This document shows, piece after piece, positions 36,867-46,892 of a DNA stretch of 64,000 bases; the stretch's first letter is position 1; every line of letters begins with the position of its first letter. Under the pieces are notes generated by a model, which was not told where the DNA came from, did not search any database, and saw only the letters and a program-made list of their open reading frames with translations. The position numbers and the translations under genes were made by a program. Source of the DNA: Drosophila miranda (lineage: Eukaryota; Arthropoda; Insecta; Diptera; Drosophilidae); the NCBI RefSeq assembly GCF_003369915.1, contig NC_046674.1, forward strand, positions 15,314,001-15,378,000, given 5' to 3'.

Positions 36867-37295
36867 ACTTTTTAAGTGTTTAAACCAGTTTTGTGATTCA
36901 TAATGGCCTGCTTCGGACTCTTCCCAATTAAGTTCTCAACACAAAAAAATTCTCTAGAAAGTATTAGCAACAATGTGCAACCTTAAATGATGTTATTCAT
37001 TAGTTATAAAAAAAATACAGGGTATATGGCGGTGTCTACCCCCAAAGAGAAAAACAGTAGCCAGGGCTGGCGAACATACGTGTCCATCGATATGAAATTC
37101 ATCGTAATCCAAGTCGATACTTGGCACATCCATTGTATCGATAGTGGGCAAAATGTAAACAGGAAAAAAAATAGAGAAAAATACAAACAATACAGACAGA
37201 AAAATAGTCAGCGCGTGCAAAAGTAGAAAATTATTCAGTGAACAAACGCAACAACTGTGACTCACGGCGACGCAACGGACGCACACAAATCGGAA

Positions 37296-38273
37296 ATGGC
37301 CGCGGCCACCAACAGTGACTCCTCCGGCGTGGAGACGGCCCGCGAGGAGGTTGAAATGGCCATGCCCATGCCCACGAGCACAGCCTCGAAGGGCATTATG
37401 ATAACTCCGCCGCCAGTGATGCCGCCCACACCCACATCATCGCCAAACACACACGGCGAGTGGCCCAACCTGAATCCGAACGCATTCCAGCTGAGCAGAG
37501 ATCGAGGGGAACACTTTGCGCTGCCACACTTGCCCCCACTACCGCTGAACGCCAACACCGACTATCTGCCGAGCCTGATACACCCGAGCACCCTCCCCTC
37601 GAGCAGTAAGAGTTTCAAGATGCGCCCGCGGATGCAGCGCCTGAAGACGTACTGCAACTACAACAACATATTGGCCCAGTCGAACGGGCGACGACTGCGC
37701 ACAGCCGCTTCCACCTGCAACGTTGATGGGCTTAACCGCCTGCTGGAGGCGGGAGCCAATCCCAATGCCGCCGACGAGTACAATCGGAGTCCGCTGCATT
37801 TGGCCGCCTGTCGGGGCTACATACCGATTGTAGAGCAGCTGCTGAAATACGGCGCCAATCCGAACGTGGTCGACTCCCTGGGTAACACGCCCCTACATTT
37901 GGCCGTCATCTCGGCCAGTTCGAACAACTTTAATGTTGTTGTGGGCGTGTTGCTCCAGGGCGGGGCCAGTGTGCACATGTACGACCGTAGCCAAAAATCG
38001 CCGCTGGAGCTGGCCGAGGCTAGGCTGCGACTGCTGCGCAATCGCTACGATCATCCCACACCTGAGCATGCCAAGATTCTGGAGGATATGTGTATGCTGA
38101 CAACGCTGATCTTGCGCTACATGGTCAAGCAGCAGCGTGAGCTGGAGGACCTCTCGGCCCTGGAGAAGAGATTGCAGAACCTGAGCACCAGCGACGATCA
38201 GGAGCAGGTTGTCTCCCAAACGGCCGACGAGCTTCTGGCCAGCGTCGAGCGCTTGTCCATCAACAACAAGTAG
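37296..38273 (+). CDS. Ankyrin repeat protein of the ANKRD54 type
   Basis: Intronless coding region of 325 aa, starting at the first in-frame ATG (37296) and ending TAG. The N-terminal 110 residues are Pro/Ser/Thr-rich and disordered. A basic stretch KMRPRMQRLKTYCNYNN precedes three clear ankyrin repeats at about residues 130-235: RLRTAASTCNVDGLNRLLE, NRSPLHLAACRGYIPIVEQLL and GNTPLHLAVISASSNNF..., then a partial fourth. The C-terminal helix is Leu/Glu-rich. The order of a basic region, ankyrin repeats and a C-terminal helix matches vertebrate ANKRD54, an adaptor that moves between nucleus and cytoplasm and binds Lyn/Btk-type kinases; such a partner in flies is only inference. I believe the D. 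melanogaster counterpart is CG10809 but cannot confirm it. The polyadenylation signal is at 38851-38856. Confidence 0.85.
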   Translation: MAAATNSDSSGVETAREEVEMAMPMPTSTASKGIMITPPPVMPPTPTSSPNTHGEWPNLNPNAFQLSRDRGEHFALPHLPPLPLNANTDYLPSLIHPSTLPSSSKSFKMRPRMQRLKTYCNYNNILAQSNGRRLRTAASTCNVDGLNRLLEAGANPNAADEYNRSPLHLAACRGYIPIVEQLLKYGANPNVVDSLGNTPLHLAVISASSNNFNVVVGVLLQGGASVHMYDRSQKSPLELAEARLRLLRNRYDHPTPEHAKILEDMCMLTTLILRYMVKQQRELEDLSALEKRLQNLSTSDDQEQVVSQTADELLASVERLSINNK

Positions 38274-38859
38274 ATGCTGTCGGTCGAAGAAACCCCTTCG
38301 AAAGTGGGCTCAAATTGCGTTCGATGAGTTGAGTAATAAGTGAGTATTGGATAGGATGATGATTCCATGGATGGACCCATGGGAACAGGGACACTAATCG
38401 GGTACTTCCGTTCCGTTGCAGTTTGTATATCGTTTCCTAATTTGGCTGCCGTTGAGCTGGCGTTGGAATCGTGTGTGTGAGACTACAGGACTCCTGGTCG
38501 CGATCCGATACCCGCTCACACACATACACAATCTTCCCCTTACCCCACAAACACACACACATACACACATTGTTTCATGCGATCTTTTTTATTAAGTATT
38601 TCATTTAAGATTTCATTGTTTGATAAAACAAACAAACCACAATTATGATTACATTTTAAGCTTTACGTTTAGCGCGCCAAAACAACATCAAGTTATGTAA
38701 TAAAGATGCAATTGCAACTCTTGTGAACACCCAAAACAAAAGTTATACTATTTACAATTAACCAGCCAAGTGACTCCCAAACAAAAACAAAACAACACAT
38801 AAATGAAAATTGAAATCGTTAAGTGTCTATTGTAAACCCATCCTCTGAACAATAAACAA

Positions 38860-40990
38860 AAACCAAAACGGGTACTTAATCCATAGAAAACAGTCACGTT
38901 CTGTGCGTTGATAACTGATCGAGAAAGTAACTTCTATATATAGTATTTGTGCAGGTGTGTAATTTTCTTGGATCCCTAGTGATACGATGAGTCTTTCTTC
39001 TTATCAAAAAAAAAGTGGAGAAAGAGGTAGGTAGAGACTTGATAGCTGATAACTGATTGAAAATGTATGAATGTATGAATATGTACATATACATACATAT
39101 GCATTTGTTAGAATGTAAAACTTTCTTGGACTCTACTTAGATGACGGAGACCCTGGGGGGCCCATGGGACATGTCTACGACACCTTCGTTCGTCCTCGAT
39201 TACGAGGAGCCTGGCCATGCGGCGGGACAAGAGTGGCTACTGATGGCTCAGACAAGTCTTTTGATATGCTCCCATTATATTTAGCCAGAGAGAGATCCCC
39301 TCACACTGCCCAGGTCAAAGGTCACCGTCCCTGTCCCCACCACCCGCCAGGACCACCTATCCCTGTGAACATAGACACGCTTCTTGCTCTTGTAGTCGGT
39401 GCTGCATTTCAGGCTATTCAGCATATTTCAGGCTATATCTAGCACTTTTAAAAGTGGAATTGCATACAATTTATTTAGCATTTTTTTTTTAATATGTACA
39501 TTATATTTTGTATGTATATTCTATCTATTTTGGATTTTTTTTCGCTGCATAGTATCCGAGTATAGCAGTACGTACAAAACGCAATCAAGCTCTTGGGTTT
39601 GAGCGAAGCTCAAATTAAATTCCGACTTGAGTGTATTTTTCAAGACTTTAAGCTATATTTCGATGCGTCGTTTTTAACTTATTTTTTCGGTTTTACCTAT
39701 ATTTTGCAGATATATTTTTCGAATCTAGCTTATATTGACTCTGAAATTCTGGCAGCACTGCTTGTAGCTCCACCATGTATTTTACATTTTACATGAAAAT
39801 AATATCTTACATATTCATTTCTGTTAACTTTTTAGTTTAATGGCCATATGACAATGGACTTTGCTAATCGACCAACAGCAAAAACAGAAACAGCCTCATT
39901 TGGTAAAGCATGCAGTGAGAGAGAGAAAGAGAGATAGTTCGTCAGCTTGGATTTCCAGTTAAGCTGATGGCGGCGCTGCGGCAGAAATGATCGATTGTTA
40001 AACTTTTCAGATGCAATTTTTCTGGCTGGCTGGCTCTGTGTGCATGAAAATATAACTAAATATATAAATAAATATAATAACTATAACAAATATTGCTTCA
40101 GCTCTTCAGACGTGTCTGGAGACGGCTAAAAACACTAATTTTGGGTTTTCTCTCTGAAGCCATTTCTCTCTTCGCATCAAGGTTAGCTAAGTCTAGTGTC
40201 ATAAGGCTTTAATTCTGCATACTCATGGAAAAACGGATTTGTAAATATGTAGTTACCGTGTAGTTACCATGTACAAATTTAATATTTTGTTGACCCTTTT
40301 TTTTAATGTAATTTTAATTATAGGGTACTTTGCGTGTTGTATTAGTATTGCTGGCCGCTAGAACTGAAATTTGTGTATCGTTTTTTTACCTGTTTCCCTT
40401 GAGGGTCCAGAGGATTTTAATGTATTGGTGTACAACATTATTACGTTACTGGTATTTGTGGACTATTTAATTTTTGGTTTCTATGCTCACATACCCTGTA
40501 CTTTAGCATTTTTAGAGTTGGCACTTATTGAAGACGCCACAATATCAGAAGCGGCCAGTAATACGTGTGCACCCATACATTAAAATACGCTGGACCACAA
40601 AAGAAAACAGAAACCAATCTCTGAAAAAGAAAAAAAGCTTACAATCACATTTACAAATCCGCGGTCACATTGATTTTCTCGCCACCATATCTATTCATCC
40701 GAATATCAAAATCGAGGAATATGATGGAATTACCTTAGTAAAATGGCTATATGTGCATTGCTTTGAATGACGTTTTTTTTCAACACGTGTTTTCTTGATT
40801 TATTTTATATTTTTATTTGGGTATCTGTTAATAAGTACAAAACAAAAAGGCATAAAGAAATTCAATATCAATTTTTTTAATAAAAAAAAAAAATAATTGT
40901 ACATTTTTCACATAGAAAATGGGTATAACAGCAAAAAATATTTTGTATGAAAAAAATTTCCAAGGAACAAGTTTATGGGAATATGTACTC
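38860..40990. other. Gene-poor, repeat-bearing gap left of the Tc1 relic
   Basis: AT-rich DNA without a supported gene. It holds an unusual GC-rich island at 39139-39405, an inverted copy of an intergenic repeat at about 40236-40305 (homologous to 51655-51725), and a partial motif 1 (CGGTCACATTG) at 40670-40680 that resembles the promoter blocks but has no gene behind it. Confidence 0.55.
39139..39405. other. GC-rich island of unknown origin
   Basis: About 270 bp with much higher GC content than its surroundings. The plus strand has a 47-codon open frame from the ATG at 39141 (starting MTETLGGPWDMST) ending at TAG. The minus strand has an open stretch reading TDYKSKKRVYVHRDRWSW. I recognise neither. 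It could be a captured exon fragment, the end of a mobile element or a small gene. Confidence 0.4.
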
Positions 40991-40992
40991 TT

Positions 40993-41987
40993 TTAATAAT
41001 TAATGGAGTTAAACTTATGCTCCTGAAGCTTTTGCAGCCTACTGGGCATTGACTTCGCAAAGTTTTTTAGTGTTGTTATTTCTATCCTGTTCCATTTTGC
41101 AACTATCGCTTGTTTTAATTGCTTCAATGTATCGTTCTGCCTTGTACAGGCATAGACGTTTGCTGCAAGGATTCCCCACAGATCCTCAATTGGATTTAAG
41201 TCCGGACTCATTGAAGCCCACTTAATCAACGGTTTATTGTGGGTCTCAAAATAGTCCATTGAGGCCCGGGAAACATGAATTGGCGCATTATCCTGCTGAA
41301 ATGTCTATTGATCACCATGGAAATGCTCAGCAAATGAAAAAGGTTCACTATCTATCAATTCTATCTATGCTTGAGCATTCATCCGGCCGGATATTAAACA
41401 TATTGGAGACCTCCCTTTAGCACTAAAGGCAGCCCATATCATTAGCGATCCATCACCATGGTTTGGCTTGTAGCAAGTTGCCCGTGGATGACGCGGGTCT
41501 CTCCAATATTTATGATGGACATCTGAACCGTGTAAACTCATTTTTTTTTCATCACTAAAAATGAAATTTTCTAATTTGGGGTCCCAGAACTTGTGTTTTT
41601 CAAAAATGACATGCGCGCATCATTATGACGTTTAGTTTAGAGGAGTTTGCCCACTTTCTTTTGATATGTCAGGTTAAAATTTTCGTTCAAAATTTGGCTC
41701 ACACGTTGCCTGGGGATTGTTAACCCGAGTTCTGCCTTGATTTTGTTGCAGCTCATTAGGTCTTCAGTTGCAAACTGTCCCAAGTGCCGTTTTGTCAATT
41801 CTATTATGGTTGATACTGGGCCAAGTCGACGATTTATGCGGTAACCGTCTGGATCTATGAAAATGTTTGAAATAGTATTTTGATGTCGATACATTAGCGA
41901 AGCTATTCGACCAGTTTTTATGCCGGCTAATTTCATTCTCTTGATCCTTCCCTGTTCTTCCTCAGAAAATGATTTACCATGTGGCAT
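40993..41987 (-). pseudogene. Broken Tc1/mariner-family transposase
   Basis: Relic of a DDE transposase, about 995 bp against the roughly 1 kb of an intact gene. The N-terminal part (41987-41637) has the helix-turn-helix start MPHGKSFSEEEQGRIKRM and the second DNA-binding helix region. The middle shows FSDEKK (first catalytic Asp), then the second Asp in QQDNAPIH. The end carries SPDLNPIEDLWG with the catalytic Glu. The frame is broken by a stop at 41637, a frameshift just after it, and two further in-frame stops upstream of the QQDNAP motif, so no active enzyme can be made. I could not identify terminal inverted repeats, so the element's ends are unknown. Confidence 0.85.
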
Positions 41988-42390
41988 TTTTAACTAAAAT
42001 GCAATTTTTTTTTTAAATTTGTATTGCTTTGAAGCAATAATGAGTGCTTACGTACAGAATCAATGAGCTTGTCACTTTTACTGAAAAGATGCTTACACTG
42101 CGACTCTCAAAACATGAATAGACATGATTGCACATACATATGTATATCTATTTTCTACGTAGAGCGCGAGCTTGATCTCTTATCTAAGCTAATGGTACCA
42201 CAAATGGAGTTTAAAGAAGACGAAAATTTGTCATAACTGGGCACAACAATAAGAGATAAGAACTGCATAGTCAAACCCAACAAGCATGTATTACTTTTTA
42301 AGAAAAATTGAAAATAAATTTTGCACATATAGCCATTTTACTAAGGTATTTGTCAGTATATTTAGGGTATATTTGAAATTTGTGACGTAC

Positions 42391-42450
42391 TTTTGGTATA
42401 TATCTAAGGAGAAAACAGTACGTCTTATCGATAAATCCGCGGTCACACTG
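42391..42450 (+). promoter_or_regulatory. scramb2 promoter: motif 6, perfect DRE, motif 1
   Basis: TTTTGGTATATAT near 42391 (motif 6-like), TATCGATA at 42426-42433 (a full DREF site) and CGGTCACACTG at 42440-42450 (motif 1, M1BP) come in the same order as upstream of iPLA2-VIA. The start codon is 44 bp downstream of motif 1. Confidence 0.8.
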
Positions 42451-42493
42451 GTTGCGCTGAATTCTTAAAAATTTGTTTGCAGCAGCGACGAAA

Positions 42494-43860
42494 ATGATGC
42501 AGATGAAAGAGTACAAGGAGGTGCCTCAGGACGTTCCTCAGGACGATACTGTGGTGCGTCAGCCCACGTCTGCAGATGCTGTCAGGATACCATCTGGACC
42601 TGGTGCGTGTATATCGTTATTTTCTTCTATGAACTATGCGTAGGCTGCAATACATGCACAGATTTGTGCGTTTGTGTGTTTGGGCGTGTGTTAAAAAATG
42701 TTGATTTTCTGTTTTTGGCAATTGATGCTAATGTTTGACGCATATGGATATAGTATAGCGTATAGATAATCAAGAACTACGCCCCATTGCAGAGAACTGG
42801 ATGTCAATACCCGTGGGCATGCCCAACTGTCCCCAAGGACTCGAATATCTGACGGCTCTGGATCAATTGCTGGTGTCACAGAAAATCGAAAAACTGGAGC
42901 TCCTCACCGGCTTCGAGACGAAGAACCGCTTCAAAATTAAAAATTCGCTGGGACAGAATGTTTATTTCGCTTACGAGGAGAGCGACTGCTGTACCCGTAA
43001 CATGCTGGGCAGAGCGCGGCCCTTCGAGATGAAGATCCTGGACAACTTCCAGAACGAGGTACTGCACCTAACCCGTCCGTTTCGCTGCGATGTGCTTTGC
43101 TGCTTCCCTGACTGCTTGAACGCTGTGGAGGTGTCGGCGCCGCCGGGACAGGTTATTGGAACAGTGGAGCAGGTCTGCACATTCCTACGACCAAAATTGA
43201 ACATCAAGAACTCGTTTGGCGATACTGTTTTGCACATCGAGGGCCCCATCTGCCCCTGCAAGTGCTTCAGTGATACCAATTTCAAGGTTAGCACGCCGCC
43301 CAACAAGTGGGTATACATTCACACACACACACACACTATATATAGTACATACTGTGTGTATACATAGCATACGCGTACGTATACTAGATGGACATACATA
43401 TGTATGTAAATATCGGGCTACAGCCACTGCAGTCAGGGCCGTCATGACGTCATGGCGATATGTCTGACTGTACGTAAGAGAGTCAATTAATTCAGATATT
43501 TACTGCATTTGTGTATCAGTGTCTATATGCTGTATGTGTGTCTGTGCGAATGCCCGATTAATGTGGAACATAAAATATCAGACGACTTTTATAATTTGTA
43601 CTGTGTAGGTATTGAGCGCCAATAACGAGGAGATCGGAAAGATAAGCAAACAGTGGTCGGGCCTGGGCAGAGAGCTGTTCACCGATGCAGACTATTTTAG
43701 CGTCACGTTTCCCCTGAACCTGGATGTGCGCATGAAGGCCCTCATATTTGCAGCACTCTTTCTGATTGTAAGTACTCTTTCGGTCATGTTACTGTGGTTT
43801 ATCCTCGTCTTATGCTCTCCATACTGTACATTCTAGGATGTGGTCTACTACGAGCACTAA
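42494..43860 (+). CDS. scramb2: Phospholipid scramblase
   Basis: Scramblase-family membrane protein. Exons 42494-42602, 42793-43286, 43609-43767 and 43837-43860 total 786 nt, 261 aa, close to the length I recall for fly scramb2. The N-terminus is short and polar, unlike the long Pro-rich N-terminus of scramb1, hence the assignment. Family features: [18 protein letters not shown]; the core [20 protein letters not shown]; a Cys-rich palmitoylation-type segment [21 protein letters not shown]; the Ca-binding-like stretch [13 protein letters not shown]; and a single C-terminal membrane helix [16 protein letters not shown]. The donor at 43287 (GTTAGC) is used in place of a nearer-looking GTATAC, because only it restores the conserved [11 protein letters not shown] junction. 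It lies tail-to-tail with Jafrac2. Confidence 0.9.
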
Positions 43861-43886
43861 TCCTGATGCCACAATTCGATTTATGG

Positions 43887-43917
43887 ACAAACACACACAC
43901 ACACACACACACACACA
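43887..43917. repeat. (CA)n microsatellite in the scramb2 3' UTR
   Basis: Perfect CA dinucleotide repeat of about 29 bp shortly after the scramb2 stop codon. Confidence 0.9.
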
Positions 43918-44628
43918 TTATATTTGCCGACTGCTTAGTGGTTAGACGTGTTGCATCGTCATAGCATTTAGGGTTTTTTTTACACATCACTTAATCGCAA
44001 CCAACCGCATTTTCTGGGAATATGAGAACGTGCAACTTTTTGATCAACTTGGAATCTCCCACGTAAACCGAAACTGGATGTGAATGGAATCTCCCCTCTG
44101 AGGGAATGGATTGGAATGATTTGCATACATACATCGTATGTACTCGCGCACAATGTTTAATTGAAATGCCGCTGAGTCGTTGCCTTTTCTGGCTTGGCAT
44201 TTAAATCGCACAAAATCTGTAGCACTGAAACACACACACGAACAAAAACGAGAACGAGTGCCTTATGACGTCCTAGTTGTTCCCCCACGGTTCCCCAATC
44301 TATATACCTCGACATAGCTTTGTTCTACCCAAAGGTCGGATCGGAGCACAGCAGGAATACTTAATAACAGCAACAATTGCGTACCTAACTAAATGGTTAA
44401 CCTATTTGTAATCTGACACACAACATATTATCGAATATTTTTATATGAACATAATGGAAATCGAATTGTTAACATTATTCCAGATATATGAAAAATTTTT
44501 TCTAAAATGTATGGTTTCGTTAGTTTAGAGCCACACACACACATTACTTATTGCATCACTTGCATTGCATATAACTTATGTACTTCATCATTTTATTTAT
44601 CTCTCAGTTATGCTGTATGAATCTGTAA

Positions 44629-44634
44629 AATAAA
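44629..44634 (+). promoter_or_regulatory. Polyadenylation signal of scramb2
   Basis: AATAAA about 770 bp after the stop codon and about 180 bp before the end of the convergent Jafrac2 coding region, so the two 3' UTRs probably come close or overlap. Confidence 0.45.
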
Positions 44635-44809
44635 CAAAATATGTTTTATACAAAAAACAAACGCGGACCGGTGCCATATGTACAGAGGACTCGTGCGATA
44701 CGGGGTCTATTGTTCGATTGCGGTCAGTCGTGAACATTTGGAATGTAACTGAGCTTCGGCTTGGGTATGGGTAGGAGGAATGAAAAATATATCCTTCGTT
44801 TATCCCCCC

Positions 44810-45731
44810 TCAGTTATTCTTAGCAAAGTACTTGGTCTTCTCCTCTGGATCGGGCACAATCTGCAAACACAAATAGCCAGTCAATCAACTGTTTTATGTG
44901 AAAATGTATGAATGCTTACCGTATCGGCGCCTGGTCGCCAACCAGCTGGACAAACCTCGCCGTGGGTATCGGTGTACTGAAATGCCTGGACTAGGCGTAT
45001 GGTCTCATCCACCGACCGGCCCACAGGCAGATCGTTCATCGTGATCTGACGGAGCACGCCGGCTTGATCAATGATAAAAAGACCGCGCAGCGCATGGCCA
45101 CTCGACTCCAGATATACGCCATAGTCCTTGCTAATTTTGTGTGTCAAATCGGAGAGTAGCGGGATCTTTACGTCGCCCAGGCCGCCCTCCTTACGTGGCG
45201 TGTTGATCCAGGCCAGATGAGTAAAGTGGGAGTCTACGCTGGCCGCAATCACCTCGGTCTTGATCTTACGGAACTCCGAAATTCGATCCGAGAAGGCAAT
45301 TATCTCCGTGGGACACACAAATGTGCTGGGGAAACACACATCGGTGAGTTTAGTGTATCAAATAGGTTCTGATCCAGTTCTACTTACAAGTCCAGTGGAT
45401 AGAAGAGCAGGACTACGTATTTGCCCAGGTATTGGGAGAGCGATAGCTTCACGATCTCCTTGTTCACCACAGCAGTGCCCTCGAATGCAGGAGCTGGCTT
45501 CGAAACTGATTTTGGGAGGAAAGAAAATATGAATGTACCATAAAAAGCTCCATATGAGGCCGGTCCACACTTACTGACTGCCTTCGTGTACTGCAGCTGG
45601 TGATCGCCCTTCGGCTCCTCTGCGGGATACACAGATCCACCGGCGAAAGAGTAGCAGGATTCGCCATCGTCGGGCTTGGCGGCCAGGACGATAGCAGCGG
45701 CCAGTAGTAGGACGACTAAGTACTTGTACAT
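44810..45731 (-). CDS. Jafrac2: Secreted/ER 2-Cys peroxiredoxin (Prx4 type)
   Basis: Thioredoxin-dependent peroxidase of the endoplasmic reticulum and secretory pathway, which reduces hydrogen peroxide. Exons 45731-45575, 45505-45388, 45325-44920 and 44860-44810 total 732 nt, 243 aa. The signal peptide [18 protein letters not shown] is followed by a short N-terminal extension with one Cys. The peroxidatic Cys lies in DFTFVCPTE (about residue 96), whose codons are rebuilt across the exon 2/3 junction. The resolving Cys lies in [11 protein letters not shown] (about residue 217). The GGLG and YF motifs ([11 protein letters not shown] and the C-terminal TKYFAKNN) are those of overoxidation-sensitive 2-Cys enzymes. 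The signal peptide separates it from cytosolic Jafrac1. All splice sites are consensus. Confidence 0.95.
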
Positions 45732-45949
45732 GTTGCACTCGCTAACTTCTCTGAAATGAAATACACGTAGGCTTGATTAGTTTCGGTTGATACTATTATT
45801 ACCGACACGCAACGCCTCCCCGCTAGCAGAAGGGGACGCACCCACAAATCGTGGCACATGTACACACACACACTCACACCAACACAGTTCGCGGCCACGC
45901 AGTCAAAATTTCGATCTATTTCTCTTTCAATAAGTCTAGTTCTTCGCTA

Positions 45950-46700
45950 TAATGCGGCACATACAACGCAACCCGTTCACTTGTTGTTGGTATTGCTTCC
46001 GTAATGATAAGCACAATTCAATGCTTATCAATCCAATGGCCTGGCTGGCAATATATTTTATTGTTGTCAGTGTGTAATTGAATGAAACGAAGTCGAAGCA
46101 GCAACGAAAGCGAAAATATCCATGCAGCTTCTATATTCACTCAGCTCTCCCTGTTTATCAGTACATTTTGTAGTCTGTAAAAATAATTTTGTTTGACAAT
46201 AAACTCACACACCACAGGCAGCTGTTTCCTATTTAAATGCTATAATTAACTCTTCTGTTTTGTGAACCAAACTGAATGCCGGCTTGTTGTTGTTCTGGTT
46301 CGCAACGCTTTACAACACTGTCGATGTTTGCGGTTTCATACCCAGTAGAAGAGTATATTCGGTTGGTGCATAGGTATGAAGCAGTGTAGGTTGGTGGATA
46401 TATTCCATCAATTGCAATTAAATATAATTGAATAGTTAATTTTTATTGTACTTACAAGATATAAACTTTATTAAAATATATTTATATAAATTGCTGCGCT
46501 TATAAATTAAAGTGTATGCCTGGAGTTAAAACAGCACATGTTTCTATGCATTTTTTACTTGCTACGACCAATAAATATATAATATATGTATGTATCTCTC
46601 TTAAGATCTAGACGATACATCATGCGTTATGGGCACAAACTACAAACTACAACAAATTGAGCAAAAATCTGAATTAATTGCACAAAAAGCGATCATTAAA
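45950..46700. other. Jafrac2 upstream DNA and end of the R3HCC1L-like 3' UTR
   Basis: No coding gene is seen. On the minus strand AATAAA signals occur at 46467-46472 and 46442-46447, which probably end the R3HCC1L-like transcript. The remainder, down to about 45900, should contain the Jafrac2 promoter, but I see no motif 1 or DRE here. Confidence 0.5.
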
Positions 46701-46892
46701 AGTACATTATTGCTGAGCTTGTCGATATTACTCTAATATTGCTAAACCTTTGATTGAGCAACTTTTTGTGGGAGTTATGGTTGGTGATGGTTGGTTGGTT
46801 GCTGGTATTTGTTGCAGTGTTATTCTTATCGCTGATTGGAGCATGCGTTGCGCATGTGAGAAAAAATGCACCGTGCTTCTCAGCACCCTGGC

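Noticed and set aside
37257-37295. Start of the ANKRD54-like frame at GTG 37257
   Set aside because: The first in-frame ATG is at 37296; a GTG start is unlikely in a fly gene.
43287-43367. Extension of scramblase exon 2 past NFK to a stop
   Set aside because: It runs into intronic (CA)n; the GTTAGC donor at 43287 restores the conserved family sequence.
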